In this document: positions 16,504-26,381 of the stretch, one piece after another | How positions within the stretch are numbered: the stretch's first letter is position 1 | How the letters are laid out: every line of letters starts with the position of its first letter | NCBI RefSeq assembly: GCF_000422665.1 | Contig: NZ_KE383899.1 | Span: forward strand, 260,915 to 324,914 | Length of the DNA: 64,000 bases | DNA from: Ferrimonas senticii DSM 18821 | Lineage (GTDB): Bacteria > Pseudomonadota > Gammaproteobacteria > Enterobacterales > Shewanellaceae | Direction of reading: 5' to 3' | Made by a program: the position numbers and the translations under genes | The notes under the pieces: generated by a model | Seen by the model: only the letters and a program-made list of their open reading frames with translations | The model's database searches: none | What the model was told of the DNA's origin: nothing

Positions 16504-17889
16504 TTACGCCAACTGGCGATAAACTCGTTTCATTGCTTTTACCAGCTGATCTACCTCTTCTTCACTGTGGAACAGGTGGGTAGAGATCCGCAGCGCGTGG
16601 GTGTCGAACGCGTCATCGGCGCGCAACTTAAAGTTAACGGTGCGGATGGTAAAACCGTGGCGTTCACGCAGCTCGCTATTCATCTGTGCAATCAGATCGC
16701 GATCGGCTTGGTCATAGAATGGGTTGATAGTGGTTAACCCCGACTCTAAACCGGTTACCAGTGGCGAGTAGATTGCCGCTTCAGGAAACGCCTTTGCCAA
16801 GCCGCGTTTCAGACGAGCGCTCAGTTCCAACACTCGCTGTTCGATGCGATCACGACCGATCTGATCCCACATTTTGCAGACATCAGCCAGTGCTTGTTTC
16901 ATTGGGAAGTTATCGTTGCCGACATATTGCAGTTGCATGTTCAAAGGCTGGTTCATCGCTGCCATCGAGCTGTTGATAATGTGCAACGGCTGTGGACGGT
17001 CGTACCAGAATTGTTTGAGCCGTTCGGCATTGTCACGGACATACAAAATGCCACTGGCACCGGGACCACACTGCCACTTATGGCCTGGGCCCGCGTAAAA
17101 ATCGCAGTCCATATCGTGGAAGTCGAGATCCAACATGCCGATACCGTGGGCACCATCGACTAAGGTTGGGATCTGATTGGGGATCGCCACCTCTTTGCAG
17201 ATCCGCTTTGCCGGCAAGGTGGTGCCGGTTTTGTAGGTAATGTGCGAGAACGCCAGCAACCGCACTCGCGAACCATACAGCGCCACCGCATCGGCAAACA
17301 CCTGCACAAACTGATCTTCAGTAACGCTGTTGGCGCCGGTATCCACCGGGATCTCCAGTTCAATTACTTCAACCCCGTAGCGCTCGCTGACAACATGCAG
17401 CGGCGAGGTCAAACCGATGTGCTCGTGGTGGGTAGTCAGCACCACATCACCGGCTTCAAATTGCAATCCGCCGATGATGCTACAAATACCATCGGTGGTA
17501 TTGCGGCTAAGTACAATCTCATGCGGCTCGGCGCCAAAGCCCGGTGCGACATCGGCAATCATCTGAGTGACGTGTGGGAACGGACCAAACTTATCACCCA
17601 TTGCGTAGGGATCTCGTGCCACTAGACGATTATTGCGTTCCAGTTTATCCAGCACGGTTCGCGGGATAGAGCCGGTGGTACCGATGTTCATGTAGCAGCT
17701 ATCTTTTGGCAAGATGAACTCGCGGCGCAATGATTGCCAAAGCTTGTTTGGCCGGAAGTCGCTAGCCCGCCATTCAGGTTCGGCAACCGCCGCCATTGCT
17801 GAGCTAGGCAACGCCATCGCAGCGGCAACGCCGCTTCCTGCTTTTAAAAACTGACGACGACTGGTGACACTGGTTAATGCTGATGACAC
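16504..17889 (-). CDS. Tat-exported class V PLP-dependent aminotransferase
   Basis: A 461-residue pyridoxal-phosphate enzyme of the class V group (cysteine desulfurase / isopenicillin-N epimerase-like). It begins with a twin-arginine signal (TSRRQFLKAGSGVAAAMALPSSAMA), so the folded enzyme should be exported to the periplasm. The PLP lysine lies in AGPGHKWQCGP, preceded by the cofactor-binding aspartate in LVDGAHGIG. The substrate is unknown; some relatives are annotated as epimerases or desulfurases but the motif evidence does not decide. It is monocistronic, with a hairpin terminator downstream. Periplasmic class V enzymes are uncommon. Confidence 0.88.
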   Translation of the reverse strand: MSSALTSVTSRRQFLKAGSGVAAAMALPSSAMAAVAEPEWRASDFRPNKLWQSLRREFILPKDSCYMNIGTTGSIPRTVLDKLERNNRLVARDPYAMGDKFGPFPHVTQMIADVAPGFGAEPHEIVLSRNTTDGICSIIGGLQFEAGDVVLTTHHEHIGLTSPLHVVSERYGVEVIELEIPVDTGANSVTEDQFVQVFADAVALYGSRVRLLAFSHITYKTGTTLPAKRICKEVAIPNQIPTLVDGAHGIGMLDLDFHDMDCDFYAGPGHKWQCGPGASGILYVRDNAERLKQFWYDRPQPLHIINSSMAAMNQPLNMQLQYVGNDNFPMKQALADVCKMWDQIGRDRIEQRVLELSARLKRGLAKAFPEAAIYSPLVTGLESGLTTINPFYDQADRDLIAQMNSELRERHGFTIRTVNFKLRADDAFDTHALRISTHLFHSEEEVDQLVKAMKRVYRQLA

Positions 17890-18226
17890 GAGAAAACTCC
17901 TTTAGGGCAAAATCCAAGCAACGCACTGATATTGCGTTGAATCTGCGACATTAATTTAGTTTTCCAGAATAAGATTGCGGTGACATCAAACTATTGAACT
18001 CGCAAGTGACTACCACTGAATTTAATTTAGATTGCTCAGCCAATGCTGTTTCATTAATAAACAAAAAGCACACCAATAACAACCAAAATGATATTTGATA
18101 GAGAGTTAAGTTAATTTCATTAAATAAACTTATCTGCACTCTACAAATTAAACAGCATGAATTTAATCTATTCGACAGACGGCCACCATTGAGCACAACG
18201 GCTGCTCAATGGCGGCTGCATTGCAG
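17890..18226. other. A/T-rich intergenic region
   Basis: About 340 bases, distinctly A/T-richer than its neighbours, between a stress-protein gene and the aminotransferase gene (both minus strand). It must hold the aminotransferase promoter. An 81-codon minus-strand frame (17951-18196) includes a hydrophobic stretch ending in ETALAEQ, which resembles a signal peptide, but its start is unconvincing. Nothing else is recognised. Confidence 0.4.
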
Positions 18227-18673
18227 TTACTGTTTACGAAGATCAACCATCAACACATCACAACTGACACTGTGTAATACGCTGTTGGCGGTTGACCCCA
18301 GTAGCGACCGCAATCCGGATTGGCCGTGAGTACCAATAATCACCAGATCGATATCATGATCGTTGGCGGCACGTTCAATTTCATCCGAAGCCACCCCTTC
18401 ACGCAGCAGCAGATTGCTGCGATTAATATTGTGCAGTTTGCCGAGCTCCTCCAAACGTTGCTCAGCGCGCTCGCGCAATGACTGCTTCATCGCCACCATT
18501 TGATCGGCAAAATCCAGACCATCGATGGTGTAGGCGATCGCCATCGGTTCTTGCACATGAATAAAGTACAGTTGCGCCTCGTTGTTTTGGCAAACCCGCA
18601 ACCCACGTCGAATAATCTGGTGGTTATCGTCATGAAAATCTAACGCAATCAGAATCTTGGTGTACTTATCCAT
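18227..18673 (-). CDS. Universal stress protein, UspA family
   Basis: A single-domain 148-residue cytoplasmic protein. The start is supported by GAGGAAATCACC before the ATG. It begins KILIALDFHDDN and contains the ATP-binding signature GTHGQSGLRSLLGSTANSVLH (G-2x-G-9x-GS) near the C-terminus, ending in VLMVDL. This is the ATP-binding type of universal stress protein, closest in size to UspA-type single-domain members. It appears to be transcribed alone; no regulator site is evident upstream. Confidence 0.93.
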   Translation of the reverse strand: MDKYTKILIALDFHDDNHQIIRRGLRVCQNNEAQLYFIHVQEPMAIAYTIDGLDFADQMVAMKQSLRERAEQRLEELGKLHNINRSNLLLREGVASDEIERAANDHDIDLVIIGTHGQSGLRSLLGSTANSVLHSVSCDVLMVDLRKQ

Positions 18674-18933
18674 GGTGATTTCCTCGCCCTGTAGTGATCG
18701 GCCTGAACGGCCATTGCAACCTTGAACTTGCTAACTCTAATAGCAACATTAGTGGCTGCTGAGTACTTTGACTCACATCAATGACCCGGCAAAGTTGGTG
18801 AGCAAAGGCAGTGAATAGTGCTGCAAACCGCCACAATCACCGCAGTCAGTACTGATTGTCGCCAGCAGTGAAAGCACCGCGGCAGTCACGCGGTCAATCC
18901 AAGCAGTGACATAGCCACATTGAAGGACCAATT

Positions 18934-19581
18934 ATGAACAGAACTGCTCGATTGCTCAGCCGCGCGTTGCTGGCGCTCACCATCATCAGCGCACCGCTGA
19001 CCGCCCTTGCCAATCAAGATGGCGGTATTGCCGCCAACCCCGAAGCGGTATCGCCACTGCTCAATGGCATGCAAGTACCGGCAATTACGGTGCAAAACAG
19101 CGCGGGCGAAGCGCTTTCACTGAACCAGTTGCTGGCACAAAAGCCAAGCTTGGTGCTGTTCTATCGTGGCGGTTGGTGCCCCTACTGCAACGCCCAGCTG
19201 GCGGGACTGCAGCAAATTGAGGCGCAACTAAAGCAGCTGGGCGTGCAAGTATTGGCACTGGCACCAGAGCCACCGGAAGAACTAAAGGCCGGTGAAGGCA
19301 AAGGCAATTACCAACTGTTGAGTGACCGTAATCTGCAGGCCACCACCGGTTTTGGCTTGGGTTATACCCTCTCTGGTGCCGCTAATCTGGGCTACAAAGC
19401 CAAGATGGGCGATCGCTTGGTGTTGAGCCCTGAGGGCCAAGTGATCTTGCCGGTACCTGCGGTGTATCTGGTTGATACCGATGGCGTAGTGCAGTTTTCC
19501 TACGTTAACCCTAACTTTAAAGTGCGCGCCCATCCTGAGCTTATCCTCAAAGCGGCCGAGCTAATGCTGGCAAGCAACTGA
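18934..19581 (+). CDS. Exported peroxiredoxin-like (AhpC/TSA-type) thioredoxin-fold protein
   Basis: A 215-residue protein with a signal peptide (LLALTIISAPLTALA), so it acts in the periplasm. The thioredoxin fold carries GGWCPYCNAQL, with a CPYC pair at the peroxidatic position, and a later cis-Pro segment (VPAVYLVD). This matches the AhpC/TSA-related peroxiredoxin-like group rather than a classical AhpC. It probably reduces peroxides or disulfides; the electron donor is not encoded nearby. AAGGA precedes the ATG by about 7 bases, and a strong terminator follows directly. Confidence 0.85.
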   Translation: MNRTARLLSRALLALTIISAPLTALANQDGGIAANPEAVSPLLNGMQVPAITVQNSAGEALSLNQLLAQKPSLVLFYRGGWCPYCNAQLAGLQQIEAQLKQLGVQVLALAPEPPEELKAGEGKGNYQLLSDRNLQATTGFGLGYTLSGAANLGYKAKMGDRLVLSPEGQVILPVPAVYLVDTDGVVQFSYVNPNFKVRAHPELILKAAELMLASN

Positions 19582-19592
19582 ATCCAAATCAC

Positions 19593-19619
19593 AAAGGCGA
19601 TCGGCAGATCGCCTTTTTT
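19593..19619 (+). terminator. Terminator after the peroxiredoxin-like gene
   Basis: AAAGGCGATC and GATCGCCTTT form a 10-bp stem followed by a T run, 12 bases after the stop codon. Confidence 0.85.
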
Positions 19620-19678
19620 ATTGGCGCCAGCGCCCACCTTTGCTTAGATGGCTCCCCCCTACCTTGGAGCCACTATCC

Positions 19679-20641
19679 ATGACCCAAACCATTATTTTTG
19701 ATACCGATCCAGGTATCGACGATGCAATGGCACTGCTGTTCGCTCACGCTCTACCGAACATCGATCTGTATGGCATCACCACCGTTTTTGGTAACGCCAC
19801 CATCGATGATGGCACCAAGAACGCCTGCTACCTGCGCGATCGCTTTGGCATCAACGCCATTATCGCCAAAGGCGCCGACAAACCGCTGGTTCGCCCACCA
19901 GTCGGACCAACCACCATCGTTCATGGTGAGCATGGCTTAGGCTATGTCGAAGCCCCAGCGGATACCGCGATTAACCTCGATCCACGCCCGGCCTATCAGT
20001 TCCTGTGTGAAGAGGTAAAACGTCGCAGCGGCGAGATCACCATTGTGGCGGTTGGCCCGCTGACTAACTTGGCGCTGGCCTTGCAGCACGATCCTGAAAT
20101 CACCCAGCATGTGAAGCAGGTGGTGATCATGGGTGGTGCCTTTGGCCTTGATGGCAACTGCGGCAACGTCGCGCCATTTGCCGAAGCCAATATCCACGAC
20201 GATCCGCACGCCGCCGATCTGGTGTTTACCGCTGATTGGCCGGTGGTGATCGTCGGTTTGGATGTCACCCATAAAGCGTTCTTTAGTGGCGAATACTTGG
20301 ATGCGTTGCGCGACAGCGCCGGCGAAACCGGCCAGTTTATCCACGACATCAGCCGCTTCTACTTGGAGTTCTACTCCAACAAGGTGGGCCTGAACGGTTG
20401 TCACGTCCACGATCCATCGGCGATTGCCTATGTCGCCGATCCAAGCCTATTCGGCACCCGCTCTGGCCCAGTTCGAGTGGTGTGTGACGGCCCACTGACT
20501 GGCATGACCGTGCAGAAAGTCGATGCCCGCCGTTACTCTGACGATGAGTTCAGCGATCACCGCGCCCAACAGGTATGCGTCAGTGTCGATGACCAGCGAC
20601 TACTGAAGCTGTATCAAGACAGCATCAACCGTTTGGCCTAA
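19679..20641 (+). CDS. Inosine/uridine-preferring nucleoside hydrolase
   Basis: A 320-residue cytoplasmic enzyme that cleaves the N-glycosidic bond of ribonucleosides to give a base and ribose. The calcium-binding signature DTDPGIDDA lies at the N-terminus, with VAVGPLTNLALAL and QVVIMGGAF following, and a later His-Asp pair in HVHDPSAIAY. I start at the ATG at 19679, with GGAG ten bases upstream, rather than the in-frame codon at 19640. The substrate preference (RihA, B or C type) cannot be set from sequence alone. It stands alone, with terminators on both sides. Confidence 0.93.
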   Translation: MTQTIIFDTDPGIDDAMALLFAHALPNIDLYGITTVFGNATIDDGTKNACYLRDRFGINAIIAKGADKPLVRPPVGPTTIVHGEHGLGYVEAPADTAINLDPRPAYQFLCEEVKRRSGEITIVAVGPLTNLALALQHDPEITQHVKQVVIMGGAFGLDGNCGNVAPFAEANIHDDPHAADLVFTADWPVVIVGLDVTHKAFFSGEYLDALRDSAGETGQFIHDISRFYLEFYSNKVGLNGCHVHDPSAIAYVADPSLFGTRSGPVRVVCDGPLTGMTVQKVDARRYSDDEFSDHRAQQVCVSVDDQRLLKLYQDSINRLA

Positions 20642-20671
20642 AACTCATCGGCTAATGCCACTGCAAACAAA

Positions 20672-20697
20672 AAACGCTCCGAATCGGAGCGTTTATT
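20672..20697 (+). terminator. Terminator after the nucleoside hydrolase gene
   Basis: AAACGCTCCG pairs with CGGAGCGTTT around AAT, followed by a T-rich stretch (TTTATTATTT). Confidence 0.8.
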
Positions 20698-20789
20698 ATT
20701 TGAGCCAAAGCCAGTCCGAGAATGCGTTCTCGGCTACCCAGCAACGTTGCTAAGTACTGTTAGTTAGCCACTCGATTCCATTGCGTAGG

Positions 20790-20872
20790 AGAAATCGCCG
20801 CAATCGAGGCGTTCAACGCAACTGCTAGGGGTTCTACCAGTAAGTTGAACAACGCAGAGTGCGGCGGTTTCC
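20790..20872. repeat. Long imperfect palindrome (about 80 nt stem-loop)
   Basis: Between the convergent nucleoside hydrolase and GNAT genes the DNA can fold into one long hairpin. The outer arms (GAAATCGCCGCA against TGCGGCGGTTTC) pair with a single wobble, then GTTCAAC pairs with GTTGAAC after a small internal bulge, and CTGCTA nearly pairs with TACCAG at the tip. Two smaller perfect hairpins flank it (20716-20733 and 20872-20889). It may be a dispersed repeat or a transcript-end structure; a second copy was not seen here. Confidence 0.5.
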
Positions 20873-20883
20873 ACTAGCAGGGG

Positions 20884-21381
20884 CTAGTGATTCGGGTTGA
20901 TTCGCGCCATCGACAATGCATCGGCGTATTGGCCATTGCGAAAGGCGTAATCGCGCAGTTCCCCTTCGGTGACAAAACCAAATTTCTGATACAAATGCTG
21001 GGCGCGATGGTTGTCGCTAAATACGGTCAACTCGATCCGATGCAGATCCAGCCAGTTGTCGGCCAAGTCGATCATTGCGCTCAGCAGCGCTTGCCCGATC
21101 CCAAGTCCTTGATGGCTGTCTTTAACCCCCATACCAAAGTCGCCGACATGGCGGCGGCGATGGCACTCACTAATGGTCAAACCGATACTGCCAACCAGCT
21201 CACCATCCACTTCTGCCACCAAACTGAATACATTGCTGGGCTGATTGCTTAACCGTTCACGCCAACGGTTGGGTTCGGCAAACGGCATCTGCAAGGTATT
21301 CATCTGCGCATTGCCATGGCTATAAAGCGCCACGATCGCATCCGCATCGGCAACGGTGCTTCGGCGAACCACAATATCCAT
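20884..21381 (-). CDS. GNAT-family N-acetyltransferase
   Basis: A 165-residue acetyltransferase with the full GNAT core: acetyl-CoA binding in the segment VKDSHQGLGIGQALLSAMI, and the C-terminal RIELTVFSDNHRAQHLYQKFGFVTEG that resembles RimI/RimL- and SpeG-like enzymes. AAGGAAAG precedes the ATG. The acceptor substrate is unknown. The stop lies inside a small hairpin. The next gene upstream, a VOC protein, is on the same strand 74 bases away, so the two may share transcription. Confidence 0.9.
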   Translation of the reverse strand: MDIVVRRSTVADADAIVALYSHGNAQMNTLQMPFAEPNRWRERLSNQPSNVFSLVAEVDGELVGSIGLTISECHRRRHVGDFGMGVKDSHQGLGIGQALLSAMIDLADNWLDLHRIELTVFSDNHRAQHLYQKFGFVTEGELRDYAFRNGQYADALSMARINPNH

Positions 21382-21455
21382 CGATAACTTTCCTTGTCGC
21401 GGTCTTATCTCAGCAGGTTACCGATGGCGTGTTCAAAAAAACAACCGTTAAATGG

Positions 21456-21833
21456 TTAACTCATCGAATGCAGACCGATCAGATTGCCCTCGGTGTCTCG
21501 CACCAAGGCGATAAAGCCATGCTTGCCGATGGCGAATTTCGGTTTCACGACGGCCCCGCCAGCCTCCGCCGCCCGCTGTTGCTGGACGGCGCAATCGTCG
21601 CAAGAGAAATAGACCACGGTGCTGTTGCCACCGGCACTGCAATCAGCCATTTTCACCAAGGCGCCACTGGCACCGTACTCTTCATGGTGGCCGGGGAACA
21701 GCCACATTTCGATCTCATCGCTGGGCTCTTCCATCGCTTCCAGTTCCAGCGCAAACACCTGTTGATAAAAGGCTTTGGCACGCGCCATCTGATCCACGTA
21801 GATCTCAAACCACCCCACCGGATTGCTCGCCAT
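21456..21833 (-). CDS. VOC-family (glyoxalase/bleomycin-resistance fold) protein
   Basis: A 125-residue single-domain protein with two beta-alpha-beta-beta-beta modules. It starts VGWFEIYVDQMARAKAFYQQVF, typical of the VOC family, and ends FIALVRDTEGNLIGLHSM, where the C-terminal metal-site glutamate is replaced by leucine-histidine context. AGGAG precedes the ATG. Relatives include glyoxalase-like proteins of unknown substrate; nothing nearby identifies one. Confidence 0.88.
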   Translation of the reverse strand: MASNPVGWFEIYVDQMARAKAFYQQVFALELEAMEEPSDEIEMWLFPGHHEEYGASGALVKMADCSAGGNSTVVYFSCDDCAVQQQRAAEAGGAVVKPKFAIGKHGFIALVRDTEGNLIGLHSMS

Positions 21834-21889
21834 AACGGGCTCCTGATTTATCCATCGTAACCCGTTAACCCTAGCTCACCGGCAGCGCC

Positions 21890-23743
21890 TTAAACCTGAA
21901 ACTTGGCCAACTGCTGCTGCAATTGCATACAGTTTTGCTGCATCGCTTCTGAGGCCTGCTGCAACTGGACGCCAACGGTAGTTAGCTCGGCGCTGTCTTG
22001 GCGCAAGTGATCGCAGCGGGCGGTCATCACCTCACTGACTTGATGCTGCTCTTCGGCGGCGGCGGCGATCTCGGCCACTTGCGCCGAGATCCGCTCCACT
22101 TCGGCGACGATCCGCAGCAACACCGATTCTGCTTGTTCCGCCTCAACGGCACTGGACTTGGCCAACTGTTGTCCGTGGTTCATGGCGCCAACCGCCACCT
22201 GACTGGTGCTTTGCAACGCCTCGATCATCGACCGAATTTCATCAATCGAAGCGCTGGTACGCTGCGACAACACCCGCACTTCATCGGCTACCACCGCAAA
22301 ACCGCGTCCCGCTTCGCCAGCGCGTGCCGCCTCAATGGCCGCATTCAATGCCAATAAGTTGGTCTGGGCGGCGATCGCTTCGATGGTTTCCAGCACCTTG
22401 TCGATGCCCTGCGCGTGTTGCTCCATCTGGCCGATCACTTCGCCGCTGTGCACCACCTGTTGCAGCAGTTGATCACTGCTGGCGACTGAACGCAGGATCA
22501 CCTCACGCCCTTGGCGACAGGCGTCACTGACATTGGTTACCGCATCGTTCGCGGCGCAGGCTTGCTGCGCCACCATGTTGGCGCTTTGTTCAAGTTGCCC
22601 GACCGCTGTGGCGATCTGCGCCAGTTGATCATCTTGGCGCGCCACCGCCTCGGCCTGTTGCAACGCCTGTACCGCAGTGGTTCGACTTTGATCTGACAAG
22701 GCCTCCGCTTGACCACGAACATTGCCAACGATCTGCTGTAATTGCTCGATAAACTGGTTGAGATGGCTAGCCACTTTACCGACTTCATCGGCACGGTGAA
22801 TATCGATGCGACGAGTTAGATCCGCCTCGCCCTCAGTTAAATCGTTGATCGAACTGCGCAGGGTTTCGACCGGTTTAAGCAGATGGTGCAACAGCCAGCC
22901 GGTCAGGAGCGTGATCACTACCACCACCAGCAAGGTCACCAGCAACATCCGCAAGGTCATGGCGATGATCCCCTGCTCCAGCTGTTGCTGATCCGCCAGG
23001 ATCACCACTTGCCAATGCGCATCGGCAATGTCAGTGACCGCCAGATAGTGGCTTTGACCTTGGAAAGCGACCAAATTCGGTACCGTTGGATCGTATTGCT
23101 TAATGGCATCGGCAGCGACTAGTTGGTTGAGGTTGGTCAGCAGCAGACTGTCGTCATCCGCGGCAATCACCCGCTGCTTAGCATCCACTAGCAATACTCG
23201 TTGCTGCTTGGAGGCGCTGGCAAGCACCGAGTTGGCGATGGCACCGAGCGAGATATCGGCGGCCACCACCCCAGAAAATGCGCCATCAAAACGCTGCGAC
23301 AAGCTCAGCACCATGCCGCCATGAACATCTTGATAGGGATCGGTAAACACCAACTGCGACTGCGCTTGCGCGCTTTGGTACCACGGACGCTGGCGCGGAT
23401 CGATGGCCGGTGCAGGCTGATCCAGTTGGCTCCAGACTAACTCGCCGTTGCCGTAGCCAGCGTACATCAGATCAAAGCCATTACTGGCGGCCAGCAGATT
23501 AAAGGTGGCGGTTTGTGGCGCGCGCTGTTGCAGTTGCGCTGCGGTTTGCCGCACCATCTGCGCCCGAGGCTGCAACCATTGCTGCAAATTTTGCTGCAGC
23601 GATTCCACCTGAGTGTGCAGTTGCTGCTGCAGTTCCGCTTGGCTTTGCTGCCAGTAGTAGGGCAACACAAATGCGGCTTGAATCAGCCCCGTAAACAGCG
23701 CTACCAGCGCCACAAAGCCTTGCAACCGAGTTTTTATCCGCAT
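21890..23743 (-). CDS. Methyl-accepting chemotaxis protein with periplasmic Cache sensor
   Basis: A 617-residue chemoreceptor. An N-terminal transmembrane helix ([21 protein letters not shown]) and a second near residues 260-285 enclose a dCache-like periplasmic domain of about 230 residues ([12 protein letters not shown] ... RQRPWYQSA ... VFTDPYQD), a layout typical of amino-acid or small-organic-ligand sensors. A HAMP domain and a long helical signalling domain follow, with the conserved tip [20 protein letters not shown] ... [14 protein letters not shown]. No CheB/CheR-tethering pentapeptide is visible at the C-terminus. It is separate from the cys operon despite the same strand, with an 88-base gap. 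Confidence 0.95.
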   Translation of the reverse strand: MRIKTRLQGFVALVALFTGLIQAAFVLPYYWQQSQAELQQQLHTQVESLQQNLQQWLQPRAQMVRQTAAQLQQRAPQTATFNLLAASNGFDLMYAGYGNGELVWSQLDQPAPAIDPRQRPWYQSAQAQSQLVFTDPYQDVHGGMVLSLSQRFDGAFSGVVAADISLGAIANSVLASASKQQRVLLVDAKQRVIAADDDSLLLTNLNQLVAADAIKQYDPTVPNLVAFQGQSHYLAVTDIADAHWQVVILADQQQLEQGIIAMTLRMLLVTLLVVVVITLLTGWLLHHLLKPVETLRSSINDLTEGEADLTRRIDIHRADEVGKVASHLNQFIEQLQQIVGNVRGQAEALSDQSRTTAVQALQQAEAVARQDDQLAQIATAVGQLEQSANMVAQQACAANDAVTNVSDACRQGREVILRSVASSDQLLQQVVHSGEVIGQMEQHAQGIDKVLETIEAIAAQTNLLALNAAIEAARAGEAGRGFAVVADEVRVLSQRTSASIDEIRSMIEALQSTSQVAVGAMNHGQQLAKSSAVEAEQAESVLLRIVAEVERISAQVAEIAAAAEEQHQVSEVMTARCDHLRQDSAELTTVGVQLQQASEAMQQNCMQLQQQLAKFQV

Positions 23744-23831
23744 TGTTATGCCCTAGAAAATGACCGACAGTCGGTTATCGGCCAAGACTCGGCAAAACTG
23801 AGCAGGCTTTTAATGGGCTACGGTTTACTGG

Positions 23832-24581
23832 TCAGATCTCATAGTGCAAACCACACTCGCGCTTGATCCCGAAAAAGCGGGTATCTTCTTCGTTCTCGCC
23901 AAGTTCTAGCGGCCTTGAGGTATGATAGTCACCGATTGAAGCGTAGCCCTGATGCCACAGTGGATGATACGGCAGTTCATGTTCAGTTAAGTATTGGTGC
24001 ACCTGCTTGGCGTGCCAATCCAGCACGGGCAGCAGTTTAAAGCGGCCGGAACGGATGGCTAAAAACGGCAATTCACTGCGGCTTTGGGATTGCTGCCGCC
24101 GCAGCCCGGCAAACCAACTGCCAACGGCTAATTCGTCCAAGGCTTGGCGCATCGGCTCAACTTTGTTCAAGCGGTTGTAGTGATCCAGCCCCGCCTCCCC
24201 TTGCTGCCATAACTGCCCAAAGCGCGCCTCCTGCCACGCCGGGCTATGCTTGGCGCGAAACACTTTGAGGTTTAGCTTCAGCCGCTCTGTCAGTTGATCG
24301 ATAAACTGGTAAGTTTCCGCAAACAGGTAGCCGGTATCGGTTAGCACCACTGGGATCTGCGGCGCTTGCTTGGTGACCAGATCCAGCATCAGCGCCGCTT
24401 GCGCACCAAAGCTGGAAGTCAGCACATGGTTGCCGGGCAACTGCTCCAGCCCCCAAGCGATCCGCTCTGCTGCGGTAAGCTGCCCAAGCTGCTGATTCAG
24501 CACCGCCAGCAGCGCTTGGCTGTCTGGACTTTGCGGCTCGCGCAGCAGCGCCGCCAGTTGGGCTGAGGTTGGCGTTAACAT
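23832..24581 (-). CDS. cysH: Phosphoadenosine phosphosulfate (PAPS) reductase
   Basis: Reduces PAPS to sulfite with thioredoxin in assimilatory sulfate reduction. The 249-residue length is typical for CysH. It has the PAPS-binding segment [16 protein letters not shown] and the catalytic C-terminal ECGLH motif, with no extra cysteine pairs that would indicate an iron-sulfur APS reductase, so a PAPS-using type is favoured. It is the last gene of cysJ-cysI-cysH, 18 bases after cysI. Confidence 0.96.
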   Translation of the reverse strand: MLTPTSAQLAALLREPQSPDSQALLAVLNQQLGQLTAAERIAWGLEQLPGNHVLTSSFGAQAALMLDLVTKQAPQIPVVLTDTGYLFAETYQFIDQLTERLKLNLKVFRAKHSPAWQEARFGQLWQQGEAGLDHYNRLNKVEPMRQALDELAVGSWFAGLRRQQSQSRSELPFLAIRSGRFKLLPVLDWHAKQVHQYLTEHELPYHPLWHQGYASIGDYHTSRPLELGENEEDTRFFGIKRECGLHYEI

Positions 24582-24599
24582 GCTCTCCCCCTAACGCGA

Positions 24600-26381
24600 C
24601 TAAGCCGCGTAGAAATCGTCTTTGGGCACCACTACCGCAGCAATAATGCCAACCCGAACCACAAAGTCACCAAAGCGTTCTTCCGGTTGACGCTCTGCCA
24701 CCCAGCGGCCGATCAAGCTGTCCAATTCGGCAAACAGTGCCTGCTCATCAAGGTTGCCACGATACAGCTTGGGAATGCGGCTGCCATTATGATTGCCACC
24801 CAGATGCAGGTTGTATTTGCCCGGCCCTTTGCCAACCAACCCCACCTCCGCCAGCATCGCTCGGCCACAGCCATTGGGGCAGCCGGTGATGCGGAAGATG
24901 ATTGCCTCTTCAGGCACCTGGTGTTTTGCCAGCAACGCCTCTAAACGATCGACATAGCTTGGCAGCACCCGCTCGGCTTCGGCCATCGCCAATGGACAGG
25001 TCGGCAGCGACACACAAGCCATGGCGCTTTTGCGCTGGTTAGAGTGGCTGTCGTTGATCAGCCCGTGCTGCCGCGCCAACTGTTCAATCACCGCTTTGTC
25101 GCGTTCAGCTACCCCCGCAACAATCAGGTTTTGGTTGGCGGTCAAGCGAAATTCACCTTTGTGGATTTGCGCAATCGCTGCCATTCCGGTTTTCAGTGGC
25201 TTATCGACAAAATCAAACACCCGACCATTTTCAATAAACAGCGTCAGGTTGTGTTTGCCATCAATTCCCGCGGTCCAACCGAAGGCATCGCCGCGATGGG
25301 TCAACTCGAACGGCGCGGCGGCAGCGAAGGTTACCTCGGCGCGGCGCTCAACCTCTTGCTTAAACACCGCAAGGCCAATGCGATCGATGGTGTACTTGGT
25401 CTTGGCGTTTTTGCGGTTAACCCGGTTACCGAGATCGCGCTGGGTCGACACCACCGCAGCCGCCACCGCCAACGTGTGCTTGAGCGGCACAAAACCAAGG
25501 TTATCAGCGGTACGCGGGTAGGTCGCTTGATCACCGTGGGTCATCGCCAAGCCACCACCAACCAACACGTTAAAGCCAACTAACTGCCCCGCCTGTTCGC
25601 CGCTACCAGCAATCGCCACAAAATTAAGATCGTTGGCGTGCAGATCAACGTCGTTGTGCGGCGGCACGACTACCGTGGTTTTGAATTTTCGCGGCAGGTA
25701 GGTTTGCCCCAAGATCGGTTCCACTTCGGCGCCACTGGCCTCGGCGGTGGTAGCACGGTCCGATTCGGTACTTTCGATCTTTTCGCCATCGAGCCAGATC
25801 TCGGCGTAGGCGCGGGTGTGCGGCAGCAGGTGCTCAGAGATCTTCTTTGCCCACTCATAAGCTTGGCTGTGCAGTTCCGATTGCTCGGGGTTAGAGGTAC
25901 ACAGCACATTGCGGTTTACATCGCCAGCGGTGGCAATCGAATCGATGCCGATGCGATTTAGCATCTGGTGCATCGTTTTGATGTCGCGCTTCAATACCCC
26001 GTGAAACTGAAAGGTCTGCCGGGTAGTTAAACGGATACTGCCAGCGTGACTGCTGTGCTTGGCAAAGTCGTCAATCGCCAACCACTGCTTGGGAGTGATC
26101 ACCCCGCCGGGCAGCCGCGCCCGTAACATCACCGTGTGCAGCGGCTCCAATTTCTGTTCGGCGCGTTCGGCGCGAATGTCGCGGTCATCCTGCTGATACA
26201 TGCCGTGGAAGCGGATCAGCTGGAAGTTATCGGAGGTGAAACCGCCGCTGACAGGATCGGTCAGATCGCTAGCGATGGTGCCGCGCAGCTGCTGGCTTTG
26301 GCCTTTGATCCGTTCGTTATCCGCCAGTTTGCCGGTCACCACCAAGTCTTGCAGTTCCGCCGGTAATTGATTGCTGCTCAT
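24600..26381 (-). CDS. cysI: Sulfite reductase hemoprotein, beta subunit
   Basis: Reduces sulfite to sulfide using siroheme and a 4Fe-4S cluster, with electrons from CysJ. It is 593 residues from the ATG at 26381; a longer open frame reaches 26432 but lies inside cysJ. The cluster/siroheme cysteines appear as [16 protein letters not shown] and [10 protein letters not shown]. The start overlaps the cysJ stop by one base (TGATG), indicating coupled translation. The neighbours cysJ and cysH complete the pathway from PAPS to sulfide. Confidence 0.96.
   Translation of the reverse strand: MSSNQLPAELQDLVVTGKLADNERIKGQSQQLRGTIASDLTDPVSGGFTSDNFQLIRFHGMYQQDDRDIRAERAEQKLEPLHTVMLRARLPGGVITPKQWLAIDDFAKHSSHAGSIRLTTRQTFQFHGVLKRDIKTMHQMLNRIGIDSIATAGDVNRNVLCTSNPEQSELHSQAYEWAKKISEHLLPHTRAYAEIWLDGEKIESTESDRATTAEASGAEVEPILGQTYLPRKFKTTVVVPPHNDVDLHANDLNFVAIAGSGEQAGQLVGFNVLVGGGLAMTHGDQATYPRTADNLGFVPLKHTLAVAAAVVSTQRDLGNRVNRKNAKTKYTIDRIGLAVFKQEVERRAEVTFAAAAPFELTHRGDAFGWTAGIDGKHNLTLFIENGRVFDFVDKPLKTGMAAIAQIHKGEFRLTANQNLIVAGVAERDKAVIEQLARQHGLINDSHSNQRKSAMACVSLPTCPLAMAEAERVLPSYVDRLEALLAKHQVPEEAIIFRITGCPNGCGRAMLAEVGLVGKGPGKYNLHLGGNHNGSRIPKLYRGNLDEQALFAELDSLIGRWVAERQPEERFGDFVVRVGIIAAVVVPKDDFYAA

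Noticed and set aside
17951-18196. 81-codon minus-strand frame with a signal-peptide-like stretch
   Set aside because: The start is far from any ribosome-binding site, the hydrophobic segment is preceded by an unlikely 34-residue lead, and the mature part would be only about 25 residues. Kept as a remark on the intergenic region only.
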